NCBI RefSeq assembly: GCF_000496835.1
Contig: NZ_KI543236.1
Span: forward strand, 990,589 to 1,054,588
Length of the DNA stretch: 64,000 nucleotides
Source of the DNA: Thalassobacillus devorans MSP14
GTDB lineage: Bacteria; Bacillota; Bacilli; Bacillales; Halobacillaceae
Reading direction: 5' to 3'
Positions within the stretch are counted from its first letter, which is position 1. Each line of letters begins with the position of its first letter. The notes beneath the pieces are model-generated. The model ran no database searches, was not told where the DNA came from, and was given only the letters and a program-made list of their open reading frames with translations. This document shows positions 1 through 7,193 of the stretch, piece after piece. The translations under genes and the position numbers were made by a program.

Positions 1-36
1 TTAACTGTAATATCAAACAATGAGATTTAACAGTTC
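1..36. repeat. Right end of a long palindromic repeat (copy R1, partial)
   Basis: The segment CAATGAGATTTAACAG near position 18 recurs at the right end of the larger repeat that ends near 5320, with flanking A/T-rich sequence in the same order. The rest of this copy would lie to the left of the window. It therefore probably marks the end of another member of the repeat family described at 2728-5320, 23904-24478 and 28556-28983. Confidence 0.6.
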
Positions 37-103
37 TTTTTTAATTTTAGAACCATGTAATACACCTTTCCTGCATAGAATGGAACAAGGAAGGTGATTG
101 GAT

Positions 104-370
104 ATGATGATTTCAGAATTACAAATGAAGGATATCATCGCCATGGAAACAGGTGAACGCCTTGGCCAGATTGCTGATTTGGATATAGATGTCGATAATG
201 GGAAAGTGGTTGCCATTGTCATTACACTGAAAGGAAAAATGATGGGGTTGTTTGGAAAAGATGAAGAAGCAGTGATCCCGTGGGACCAGATTATCAACAT
301 CGGGACCGATGTTATATTAGTGAAGAAACCTTTTGCGCTGCCGCCTCAATCGACAAATAAGATAGAATAA
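104..370 (+). CDS. ylmC: YlmC/YmxH family PRC-barrel protein
   Basis: A PRC-barrel protein of 88 residues related to B. subtilis YlmC/YmxH; the molecular role of this family is poorly known. The strong beta pattern and the conserved stretch GLFGKDEEAVIPW near residues 45-60 are typical. I choose ATG 104 because AAGGAAGGTG at 88-97 is spaced correctly for it, whereas the in-frame TTG at 98 lies too close to the ribosome site. It opens the ylmC-pgeF-ylmE-sepF-ylmG block and in Bacillus follows sigE/sigG. A CATAGAAT stretch at 74-81 resembles a sporulation sigma -10 box, but no convincing -35 is visible. Confidence 0.85.
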   Translation: MMISELQMKDIIAMETGERLGQIADLDIDVDNGKVVAIVITLKGKMMGLFGKDEEAVIPWDQIINIGTDVILVKKPFALPPQSTNKIE

Positions 371-433
371 TGGGGTTAGAAGAAGAAATATGACTGGTTC
401 TGTGGTAAAATATAGGGCAACTGAGGTGGTAAC

Positions 434-1255
434 ATGACAGAACCATTGAAACAACAAAACGATTCTCTGTTAGCTATACAGGACTGGGAGCAGGACCAGG
501 CGCTTACAGCGGGCTTTTCAACCAGGTATGGCGGGGTCAGCAGGCCTCCTTTCGCGGATTTCAACCAGGGCCTGCATGTGAATGATCGCGAAGCGGATGT
601 CATCAGTAACCGGGATCGCCTGGCTGCTTCTACTGATATTCCATTAAAAAGATGGGTGATTGGAGAACAGGTCCATGGGACAGAAGTAGCTGTCGTTCAA
701 GAGAAAGATGCAGGTAAAGGAGCTTTTCGCCTGGATTCTTCGATTGAGGGGTGCGATGGACTCATCACCAATACGCCTGGACTGTTATTGGCAGCTTTTT
801 TTGCTGATTGTGTACCATTATACTTTTACGCCCCACATGCAGGATGGGTCGGTATTGCACATGCAGGCTGGAAAGGCTCTGTGAATGGAATGGCTGCGTC
901 GATGGTGAAAGCCCTTCAAACACAGGGTGTATCCGCTGACGAAATAAGGGCAGTCATCGGTCCATGTATCAGCAGAAAACATTACGAAGTGGATCAACGT
1001 GTAGTAGACAACATAGAGGGTAAATATATGAATAAAGTCACCGACCCCCTTCAAGATGGAAAATTTCTGATGAATTTGAGAGAATTGAATCGGCTGATTT
1101 TATTGGATGCAGGTGTAAAGGAAACATCCATCCATGTTACCGGGCATTGTACATACGAGCAGGAAGACGTATTTTTTTCCCATCGCCGTGATTGCGGGAA
1201 AACAGGCCGGATGCTTGGGTTTATAGGCTTTACAGATGGAAAAGGAGACGTGTAG
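434..1255 (+). CDS. pgeF: Purine nucleoside phosphorylase YlmD (PgeF, DUF152/laccase-domain family)
   Basis: Encodes 273 residues of the YlmD/YfiH family, zinc enzymes shown elsewhere to act on purine nucleosides and, in Gram-negatives, to remove a wrong residue from peptidoglycan precursors (PgeF). Visible family motifs are EQVHGTEV, IAHAGWKGSVNG, IGPCISRKHYEV and the C-terminal HCTYEQEDVFFSHRRDCG, which hold the zinc-binding His and Cys residues. The ATG has a GAGGTGG site 4 nt upstream. TGG-TAAAAT at 403-411 could be an extended -10 for a private promoter, but this is weak. Its stop lies just before ylmE, whose ribosome site is inside this gene's end. Confidence 0.92.
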   Translation: MTEPLKQQNDSLLAIQDWEQDQALTAGFSTRYGGVSRPPFADFNQGLHVNDREADVISNRDRLAASTDIPLKRWVIGEQVHGTEVAVVQEKDAGKGAFRLDSSIEGCDGLITNTPGLLLAAFFADCVPLYFYAPHAGWVGIAHAGWKGSVNGMAASMVKALQTQGVSADEIRAVIGPCISRKHYEVDQRVVDNIEGKYMNKVTDPLQDGKFLMNLRELNRLILLDAGVKETSIHVTGHCTYEQEDVFFSHRRDCGKTGRMLGFIGFTDGKGDV

Positions 1256-1256
1256 C

Positions 1257-1925
1257 ATGAGTGTGGAAGCAAATTGGCAGGAAGTTCAAACTAACATAGA
1301 GCAGGCATGTGGTAATTGTGGACGGGATTTGAAAGAAGTTACAGTTGTGGCAGTTACGAAATACGTAACGATAGAGAGGGCGAGAGAAGCCTTATCTGCA
1401 GGTATCACTCATCTCGGTGAAAACAGAATGAAAGGTTTCAAGGAAAAGTACGAAGCCATTGGGAATGATGCCACATGGCATTTCATCGGGTCACTACAGT
1501 CCAGGAAGGTAAAGGAAATCATCAATGATGTTGACTATATTCATTCGTTGGATCGAAAATCTTTGGCGAAGGAAATTGACAAACGTGCCGATAGTCCCGT
1601 CTCGTGTTTTCTGCAGGTGAATGTCACCGGTGAAGAATCTAAGCATGGGATGGCACTGGATGAAGTGGAAGGGTTCATCGAGTGGCTGGAGGACTATCCT
1701 AATGTCAGGGTGATCGGATTGATGACCATGGCTCCCCACGTAGAGGATGAAGAGACACTGAGAGGCACTTTTCGTAAATTACGCGCAATGCGTGACAGGA
1801 TAAGGGACAAGCAGTTTCCGCATGCCCCATGTCAGGAGTTATCCATGGGAATGAGTAATGATTACAAGCTGGCAATTGAAGAAGGTGCTACCTTCATACG
1901 GCTTGGCTCCAGCCTGGTGGGCTGA
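1257..1925 (+). CDS. ylmE: YggS/PLPBP family pyridoxal-phosphate homeostasis protein
   Basis: A 222-residue single-domain alanine-racemase-fold protein that binds pyridoxal 5'-phosphate and helps regulate free PLP and amino-acid pools; it has no known catalytic turnover. The PLP lysine is K35 in VVAVTKYV, followed by HLGENRMKGF, WHFIGSLQSRKVK and the phosphate-binding C-terminal SMGMSNDYKLAIEEG. An upstream in-frame ATG at 1236 lies inside pgeF. I prefer ATG 1257, which has AAAGGAG at 1241-1247 and starts 1 nt after the pgeF stop. It sits directly before sepF, as in most Firmicutes division clusters. Confidence 0.93.
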   Translation: MSVEANWQEVQTNIEQACGNCGRDLKEVTVVAVTKYVTIERAREALSAGITHLGENRMKGFKEKYEAIGNDATWHFIGSLQSRKVKEIINDVDYIHSLDRKSLAKEIDKRADSPVSCFLQVNVTGEESKHGMALDEVEGFIEWLEDYPNVRVIGLMTMAPHVEDEETLRGTFRKLRAMRDRIRDKQFPHAPCQELSMGMSNDYKLAIEEGATFIRLGSSLVG

Positions 1926-1949
1926 TAACTATGAAAGAGGTGATCATGA

Positions 1950-2396
1950 ATGAGTATGAAAAATAAGTTCAAATCATTTTTCACACTAGATGATGAATAT
2001 GAATATATGGAGGAAGAAATGGAAGATACCAATACCAATCAGCCGGCTAATCAGCAGCAAAGTTTTCCTGAGCAAAAGACAAAGAACGTAGTCAGTTTAA
2101 AAAGCGCTCAATCCTCATCAAGGATGATGTTGTGTGAGCCCCGCAACTATAATGAGGCCCAGGATATCGCCGATCACCTTGTAAACCGTCGCGCGGTAGT
2201 GATCAATCTGCAGCGGGTGGATCACCAGCAGGCGAAGCGGATTGTGGATTTTTTAAGCGGTACGGTTTATGCTATTGGAGGGGATATCCAGAAGCTCGGT
2301 ATGCAAACTTTTCTGTGCACTCCGGATAACGTTGAGATATCCGGTTCGATTTCAGAAATTCTTGAGCAGGAAGATGATCTAGACAAAAGGTGGTAA
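1950..2396 (+). CDS. sepF: Cell division protein SepF
   Basis: SepF is a membrane-associated FtsZ anchor that forms rings bundling FtsZ filaments at the division septum. The 148-residue sequence shows the usual plan: a short amphipathic N terminus ([13 protein letters not shown]), an acidic, Gln/Asn-rich linker up to about residue 45, and the folded SepF domain containing [23 protein letters not shown] and [12 protein letters not shown]. The chosen ATG follows GAGGTGAT with normal spacing; an out-of-frame ATG at 1946 is not used. It lies 24 nt after ylmE and 4 nt before ylmG, so the block is very probably co-transcribed. Confidence 0.95.
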   Translation: MSMKNKFKSFFTLDDEYEYMEEEMEDTNTNQPANQQQSFPEQKTKNVVSLKSAQSSSRMMLCEPRNYNEAQDIADHLVNRRAVVINLQRVDHQQAKRIVDFLSGTVYAIGGDIQKLGMQTFLCTPDNVEISGSISEILEQEDDLDKRW

Positions 2397-2400
2397 AGAA

Positions 2401-2664
2401 ATGCAGCAACTATTCGTTTTATTGACCAATGCTATCCAAATTTACAGCTGGGCATTAATTATTTATATTTTCATGTCCTGGTTCCCCGGAGCCAGAGAGT
2501 CGTCGATTGGGAAATTTCTGACTAAAATATGTGAACCATTTTTAGAACCGTTCCGACGTATTATTCCTCCGCTTGGAATGATTGATATTTCCCCAATTGT
2601 AGCTATTTTAGTGTTGAACTTTGCAAACATGGGGCTTCGTGAACTATACATGATGCTTTTGTAA
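2401..2664 (+). CDS. ylmG: YggT family membrane protein YlmG
   Basis: An 87-residue membrane protein with two hydrophobic segments (about residues 4-25 and 62-82) linked by the conserved loop [30 protein letters not shown], the signature of the YggT/YlmG family. Family members affect division and chromosome or nucleoid organisation in bacteria and plastids; the biochemical function is unknown. The AAAGGTGG site lies 6 nt before the ATG. A terminator follows at once, so this is the last gene of the first ylm transcript. In B. subtilis ylmH follows directly; here about 2.7 kb of repeat plus intron intervenes. Confidence 0.93.
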   Translation: MQQLFVLLTNAIQIYSWALIIYIFMSWFPGARESSIGKFLTKICEPFLEPFRRIIPPLGMIDISPIVAILVLNFANMGLRELYMMLL

Positions 2665-2688
2665 GAGATATCATAATAATTGGGAAGT

Positions 2689-2716
2689 AAAGCTGCCATT
2701 GGCGGCTTTATTTTTG
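2689..2716 (+). terminator. Rho-independent terminator after ylmG
   Basis: AAAGCTGCC / GGCGGCTTT form a 9-bp stem with one G-U pair and a 3-nt loop, followed by ATTTTT. It ends the ylmC-ylmG transcript just before the repeat region. Confidence 0.75.
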
Positions 2717-2871
2717 CTTTTTTATTGACTCGTTAAACGACGTTTTGTTTTTTTCATAAGAAGCTTATTCAATAATAGGGCCGGATTATGGAAGACTCAG
2801 TTTCAAAGTAATTCGGGTTCGTTACCGAGACAGGGGAAAGGGGGGCTGGGAAACGATTCGCTTTCCAGCTG

Positions 2872-2992
2872 CATCGCCTAGACACTCGCGACATAAGCAG
2901 TCCATCAACGGGAAGAAAGAACACTTCCCTTTTGCTGTTCTGCTTATGCGTGTCGTGTCTCCCAAGGCGATTACGCATTCGTTTCTTTCCTG
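2872..2992. repeat. 121-nt cruciform insert, copy 1
   Basis: This segment differs from 28689-28809 at one base out of 121. It is a nested hairpin: CGCCT..AGGCG outside, then CGACATAAGCAG with CTGCTTATGCGTGTCG, then GGGAAG with CTTCCC inside. In both copies it interrupts the common palindrome and is bordered by CTTTCC on each side, like a 6-bp target duplication. Confidence 0.8.
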
Positions 2993-3264
2993 TGGGGGAG
3001 GCTCACCGTTTCCCCGCCACCTTATCCATATTTTGACGAACGAACCCTACGTTGTAAGAAAATATCTTCCACATTTACTGCATGAAAAGCTCAATGATTC
3101 AGCACATAAGCTCTTTTCAGCTGTTAAGATGGTGGTTCCGCATATCGATGTTTCCGTTAGTCTTACAAACGCAAGGAGGGCCGGGAAATTGCGAGACTCC
3201 AATGGGAGGATAGGACATGGTGAGATCCCGCAAGGCTTTAGCCTGAGGAAGCTCACCGTCCGCC

Positions 3265-5192
3265 GCGTGCCTAGCAAGCCGTTAATTGCTTATTGGTGAA
3301 AGTCCAATCCGAGTAAGTGCCAAGACGCTCGGTAGCTGACAGGTAACTGGTAGAGAAATCTTACGGTTAGAGCCCTGTGCCAGCAAACGAACAGATCGTA
3401 ACATTAAGTGAATCCTGCCGCTTCGTCAAGAGCACCTGCTCATGCAGGACAAGGAGAAGTCGAACCCCGGGCGTACGGGTGAAGACCATGGAAGATACGA
3501 AGACCTTGGAAACAGTATTGAAGAATCTCCCGGAGTAGAGGGAGCGATATGTTCGGAAAGGAATTAACGGAACTAGGGAGACCCTCCTCATCACTTCGAA
3601 AGAAGTAAAGCAGAAACCTATAAGTGCGGAAAAGCATGAAATGGCGGATGGATGAGAGGGAGTCGGAGGAGGTCATAGTACCTACAATGACTACGACAAC
3701 ATAACGTAGTCTAGGAAAGGACCTCTACTTTGTTCATATGTCAGAAGGAGGTAAGAGTCAGTGAATGTCAAGAAAATGACTAACTACACCAATAAAGTAA
3801 AAGCTCGAGAACTCTGGAAGACGTTATATCTTTGTGCCAAGGAAAGTCCTACACGTAGATTTCATGCACTATATGACAAGATTTATCGTCCTGATATTTT
3901 ATGGGAAGCATGGCAACGAGTGAGGCGCAAGAAAGGTGGTGGAGGCATCGATGGCCAGACAATCCAAGAGATTGTCGAGGACTATGGAGAGAAAAAGTTT
4001 CTCAATGAACTTTACCTGGAGTTAAAGGATAAAAAGTATCATCCAAGTCCGGTTCTGCGAACCTACATTCCGAAGGATGATGGAAAGAAGCGTCCCTTAG
4101 GAATTCCAACCATTAAAGACCGTGTGGTACAGATGGCGACGAAATTGGTGATTGAACCGATATTCGAAGCTGATTTCCATGATTGTTCGTTTGGTTTTCG
4201 ACCGAGAAAGAATGCCCATCAAGCCATGGCGAAAATTCGGAAAGCTAGTAAGAAAAGTTTTTGGGTAGTCGACGTCGATATCCAAGGCTATTTCGATAAC
4301 ATCAACCAAGAAAAATTGATGAAACTAGTGGAGCAACGAATTAACGATAGAAGGGTATTAAAACTTATCCGTAAATGGCTGGACGCAGGGGTAATGGAAG
4401 AAGGAAATGTAAGAAACCCTGTCACGGGCACACCGCAAGGTGGGGTGATTTCCCCTCTCCTCGCAAATATCTATCTAAATACGATGGACCAATTATGGGA
4501 GAAAAAGTTCAGTCATTTAGGAGAGATCATCCGTTATGCGGATGACTTCGTCATCATGTGTAAGACCAAACAACAAGCACTGGAGAGCATTCGTGTCATA
4601 CAGGCAATTATGGGGAAACTGGACCTATCACTGAACACCAAGAAATCAAAGCTCGTTAACATCTGGAATGATATCGATGGCTTTGACTTTCTAGGATTCC
4701 ATAACCGCAAATTACCGATTCGAAGAAAAGGTAGGCCGACCTTATATGTCATGAGTCATTTCCCAAAACGAAAAGCCATGAAGAGAATGCGCGCTAAAAT
4801 CAAAGCGTTCACGGAACCAAGAGGTAAACTACAGCTCGACATCCGTGAACTAGTCGATGGTTTGAACCGAAGGTTGCAGGGGTTTAAGAACTACTACCTC
4901 ATATCTTCAATCGCCAAGAAGTGGCTGAAGCGTATCGACTGGTATGTACTTAAACGTCTAGCCTTATTTAACAATAAGAAAAGGCAACGCAATAACCTTC
5001 AGGGTCATATGGACGAGGTTACAAATCAAGTCAAACATAGCTTAGTGAAATTAGCTGATTAAGGCCCCGTAAAGCCAAAGAAAGAAGAACATCGGAAAGC
5101 CGTATGAGGGAGAACCTCACGTACGGTTTGATGAGGGGGAGCTGAAAGTAAAGGGGGAGGAACTCCCCTTTAAAATCAGTTCTCTACTCTAC
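3265..5192 (+). mobile_element. Group II intron with reverse transcriptase ORF
   Basis: A 1928-nt self-splicing retroelement. The 5' end reads GCGTG (consensus GUGYG) and the 3' end is AC (consensus AY). Joining 3264 to 5193 gives CGTCCGCC/CATGGAAAGCGAG, exactly the sequence of uninterrupted copy R4 at 28857-28876. The 5' exon CCGTCCGCC (3256-3264) can pair with GGCGGATGG at 3643-3651 (one G-U pair), a good IBS1-EBS1 candidate. Domain V is visible at 5098-5129 (AGCCGTATG...GTACGGTTT with an AGC triad) and a domain VI-like hairpin follows (AGGGGGAGGAACTCCCCTT). The RT frame is open, so the element may be active. It lies in a palindrome, which recalls class C introns, but I cannot assign the class. 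Confidence 0.9.
3761..5062 (+). CDS. Group II intron reverse transcriptase/maturase (LtrA-like)
   Basis: A 433-residue intron-encoded protein starting at GTG 3761 behind AAGGAGG (3745-3751). It contains the RT blocks in order: [43 protein letters not shown] with the first catalytic Asp, [28 protein letters not shown] with the YADD active site, and [10 protein letters not shown], followed by a basic maturase domain X ([15 protein letters not shown].. [13 protein letters not shown]). No HNH endonuclease domain is present after domain X, which is common in the shorter intron proteins that use nicked or hairpin DNA as target. It would help splicing and carry out retrohoming of the intron that contains it. 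No frameshift is visible. Confidence 0.97.
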   Translation: MNVKKMTNYTNKVKARELWKTLYLCAKESPTRRFHALYDKIYRPDILWEAWQRVRRKKGGGGIDGQTIQEIVEDYGEKKFLNELYLELKDKKYHPSPVLRTYIPKDDGKKRPLGIPTIKDRVVQMATKLVIEPIFEADFHDCSFGFRPRKNAHQAMAKIRKASKKSFWVVDVDIQGYFDNINQEKLMKLVEQRINDRRVLKLIRKWLDAGVMEEGNVRNPVTGTPQGGVISPLLANIYLNTMDQLWEKKFSHLGEIIRYADDFVIMCKTKQQALESIRVIQAIMGKLDLSLNTKKSKLVNIWNDIDGFDFLGFHNRKLPIRRKGRPTLYVMSHFPKRKAMKRMRAKIKAFTEPRGKLQLDIRELVDGLNRRLQGFKNYYLISSIAKKWLKRIDWYVLKRLALFNNKKRQRNNLQGHMDEVTNQVKHSLVKLAD

Positions 5193-5363
5193 CATGGAAA
5201 GCGAGTGATTTCCCGGCCCTCCAAACCGTTACTATCGTAACGGAAACAATGTATCTTGAAACTGAGTCTTCAGCAATTGGGAGCTTATCTGGAAAATCAA
5301 CAATGAGATTTAACAGAGCATTTTTTAACAAGAGATGATTTTTGAGGGAGGGGAGAGATAACA

Positions 5364-6137
5364 ATGGATATTTATCAGCATTTTCGAAAAGAAGAACAGC
5401 CATTCATCGATCAAGTACTTTCCTGGCAAGAAGAAGTGGGGCGCAGTTACCAAAGTAAATTGACAGATTTTCTGGATCCTCGCGAACAATTCATTTTTGA
5501 AAGTCTGCTGGGCAATCATCCTGACTTCACCTGGAAACTGTACGGGGGTGCGGAAGGTTCCGAGCGGAAAAGAGGACTCCTGGCTCCATATTATGAACAA
5601 ATCCAGCCAGAACAGTTTGACTTGACTCTCCTGGAGGCTTCTTATCCAGCCAAGTTTGTTACCTTGACCCATCCTGACGTACTCGGTGCCTTCATGAGTT
5701 TAGGTATAAAACGGAAGAAGCTCGGTGATCTGATTGTCCATGATGGAGTCGTTCAGATTATCGTTGCCAGTGAAATTGCAGATTATGTACGTATGAATCT
5801 TGAAGGGATAAAAAAAGCCACTGTGCATTTTCAGGAAATACCTTTTGACCGCCTGCTAGAAGACAATGAACAATGGGAGGAGTTAGATACTACCGTTTCA
5901 TCTTTGCGGCTGGATACACTCATTAAAGAAATTTACCGTATGTCCCGTCAAAAGGCTTCGGTATTCATTGAAAAAGGACAGGTGAAAGTGAACTTCCGAA
6001 TCGTCGAAGACGCCTCATTCAAGCTGGAAGCAGGAGATATGATTTCCATCAGGGGAAAAGGAAGAAGCAAGCTGATAGAGGTACTGGGCACCACAAAAAA
6101 AGATAAGTACAAAGTAATCATCTCCCGTTTAAAATAA
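5364..6137 (+). CDS. ylmH: S4-domain RNA-binding protein YlmH
   Basis: A 257-residue protein with a C-terminal S4 RNA-binding domain (about residues 180-245, LRLDTLIKEIYRMSRQKASVFIEKGQVKVN split over the alpha-L motif) and the family N-terminal domain beginning MDIYQHFRKEEQPFIDQV. YlmH homologues act at the ribosome, with links to rescue of stalled 50S subunits beside RqcH and to division clusters. GGGAGGGGAGAG precedes the ATG. In B. subtilis it directly follows ylmG; here it starts 43 nt after repeat R2 and is cut off from the ylm terminator, so it needs its own promoter. I do not see a convincing one. Gene rqcH is 18 kb downstream. Confidence 0.92.
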   Translation: MDIYQHFRKEEQPFIDQVLSWQEEVGRSYQSKLTDFLDPREQFIFESLLGNHPDFTWKLYGGAEGSERKRGLLAPYYEQIQPEQFDLTLLEASYPAKFVTLTHPDVLGAFMSLGIKRKKLGDLIVHDGVVQIIVASEIADYVRMNLEGIKKATVHFQEIPFDRLLEDNEQWEELDTTVSSLRLDTLIKEIYRMSRQKASVFIEKGQVKVNFRIVEDASFKLEAGDMISIRGKGRSKLIEVLGTTKKDKYKVIISRLK

Positions 6138-6181
6138 ACCGTTGTACAAGCAGGAATCGACCAACTTTTGTCGAAATGGAA

Positions 6182-6187
6182 TATAAT
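6182..6187 (+). promoter_or_regulatory. Probable -10 box of the divIVA promoter
   Basis: TATAAT at 6182-6187 is a perfect sigma-A -10 box, 44 nt ahead of the divIVA start. The best -35 candidate, TCGACC at 6157-6162, is weak and 19 nt away, so only the -10 box is listed. Confidence 0.45.
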
Positions 6188-6225
6188 TCGAAATAATGAC
6201 CGATACTTTTGAGGAGGTGGCTGGT

Positions 6226-6741
6226 GTGCCATTAACACCACTGGATATTCATAATAAAGAATTCACACGCGGTTTTCGAGGTTATGATGAAGATGAAGTC
6301 AATGAATTTCTTGAGCAGGTTATCAAAGATTATGAGATGGTGAATCGTGATAAAAAAGCGCTCGAAGAGAAAGTGGAGCAATTGAATGAGCGTCTGGGGC
6401 ATTTCAATAATATCGAGACTACGCTCAATAAATCCATTCTGGTGGCTCAGGAGACGGCAGAAGAAGTGAAAAGCAATGCCAGTAAAGAGTCTAAACTGAT
6501 TATAAAAGAAGCAGAAAAGAATGCCGATCGCATCATTAATGAAGCTCTTCAAAAATCCCATCGGATTGCTATGGAAGTGGAAGAGCTGAAAAAACAGGCC
6601 AAGGTGTTCAGGACCCGTCTGCGTATGCTTGTAGAAGCACAATTGGATATGATTGATACAGACGACTGGGATCATTTGTTTGATACAGATATCGATGACT
6701 CGACAGAAGTGGATAAAGAGATGGTGGAAAATAAATCTTGA
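6226..6741 (+). CDS. divIVA: Cell division initiation / polar scaffold protein DivIVA
   Basis: DivIVA is a coiled-coil scaffold that binds curved membrane at septa and poles and recruits MinJ, RacA and other partners. I take GTG 6226, which follows GAGGAGGTGG (6211-6220) and gives the canonical N terminus MPLTPLDIHNKEF with F17 and R18, the residues that insert into membrane in B. subtilis. An in-frame ATG at 6196 lies upstream of the ribosome site. The protein is 171 residues: a DivIVA N-terminal domain (1-60), a long heptad-rich coiled coil (about 60-145) and an acidic tail DTDDWDHLFDTDIDD. Its stop codon overlaps the -35 box of the ileS promoter. Confidence 0.96.
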   Translation: MPLTPLDIHNKEFTRGFRGYDEDEVNEFLEQVIKDYEMVNRDKKALEEKVEQLNERLGHFNNIETTLNKSILVAQETAEEVKSNASKESKLIIKEAEKNADRIINEALQKSHRIAMEVEELKKQAKVFRTRLRMLVEAQLDMIDTDDWDHLFDTDIDDSTEVDKEMVENKS

Positions 6742-6766
6742 CGAAAACAGCAATATTACATATAAT
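6738..6766 (+). promoter_or_regulatory. Sigma-A promoter of the ileS T-box transcript
   Basis: TTGACG (6738-6743), a 17-nt spacer and TATAAT (6761-6766) form a near-consensus promoter. The -35 box overlaps the divIVA stop codon. Transcription would begin near 6773, just before the T-box leader. Confidence 0.85.
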
Positions 6767-6799
6767 TCATTAACATGAAATAATTCCAAAAAAAGAATA

Positions 6800-7056
6800 A
6801 TAGACCAGTCGAACGATGACAGGGAGAGTACACAAGCCCGCATGCAGTATGAGCGATTCAGGGATGGTGAAAGCCTGAAGCAGCGACTTGATGGAAGATC
6901 ACCCTCGAGTTTTCCATTCGAAAAGTGGTGAGTAGAAATGGGCGCTTTATCTACGTTACAGATCAACAGAGCGGAATCGGCATATGACAGGCCGGTTCTA
7001 CAAGGGTGGTACCGCGAGATCCTCTCGTCCCTTCCAGGGATAAGAGGGTCTTTTTT
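6800..7056 (+). promoter_or_regulatory. T-box riboswitch (isoleucine) with terminator
   Basis: The T-box sequence GGGTGGTACCGCG (7004-7016), which pairs with the uncharged tRNA acceptor end, is followed by a terminator hairpin (about 7017-7049) and TTTTTT. Upstream is a stem I with the AGGGAGAGTA motif. The likely specifier codon is ATC (Ile) at 6898-6900, in agreement with the downstream ileS. Uncharged tRNA-Ile would stabilise the antiterminator and allow transcription of ileS. Confidence 0.95.
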
Positions 7057-7150
7057 ATACTTTAAGAAAGTTTAACTGTTTTAAAGGATTAAAGTATAAG
7101 AAAAACTTAGGCTTTCGCCATAAGGACTTGGCGACAAGTCAAGTTTTTCT
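7056..7150. repeat. 95-nt double-hairpin element, copy 1 (ileS leader)
   Basis: Starts in the U-tract of the T-box terminator. The first hairpin has 10-bp perfect arms TATACTTTAA / TTAAAGTATA. The second has AGAAAAACTT / AAGTTTTTCT outside and GGCTTTCGCC / GGCGACAAGTC inside. The final 60 nt match 12360-12419 with two changes, both of which keep base pairing through G-U. Its second hairpin ends in a U-run and could itself stop or slow polymerase. It sits 43 nt before the ileS start. Confidence 0.85.
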
Positions 7151-7193
7151 ATTATTATTTTGCAATACTTACAAACTGAAGGAGGAAGCAGCA

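Larger units (their letters stand above)
2728..5320. repeat. Long nested palindromic repeat R2, interrupted by a group II intron
   Basis: Without the intron (3265-5192) this copy is about 665 nt. It has paired arms: AAGACTCAGTTTCAA (2792-2806) with TTGAAACTGAGTCTT (5256-5270); GTTTCCGTTA (3150-3159) with TAACGGAAAC (5238-5247); and GGAGGGCCGGGAAAT (3175-3189) with ATTTCCCGGCCCTCC (5208-5222), all perfect complements. The left part (2755-3000) closely matches copy R4 at 28580-28815. Relative to R4 it holds about 200 extra nt (roughly 3005-3210), which supply a second left arm, so R2 looks like two overlapping units. The ends resemble the other copies: TTAAACGACGTT on the left, CAACAATGAGATTTAACAG on the right. 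Reading frames inside it follow the palindrome and look non-coding. Confidence 0.85.

Noticed and set aside
74-81. Sporulation-sigma promoter before ylmC
   Set aside because: CATAGAAT resembles a sigma-E or sigma-G -10 box, but no fitting -35 box is found at the right distance.
2946-3299. 117-codon plus-strand frame and its minus-strand partner in repeat R2
   Set aside because: The sequence follows palindromic arms shared with the non-coding copies R3 and R4, has no ribosome site and runs across the intron boundary.
6232-6966. 244-codon minus-strand frame opposite divIVA and the T-box
   Set aside because: It lies antisense to a well-supported gene and a riboswitch; the composition is that of a reversed coiled-coil gene.
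7128-7193. Longer ileS with start at ATG 7128
   Set aside because: It would place 22 extra residues encoded in the leader repeat ahead of the conserved N terminus; GTG 7194 has a strong ribosome site.
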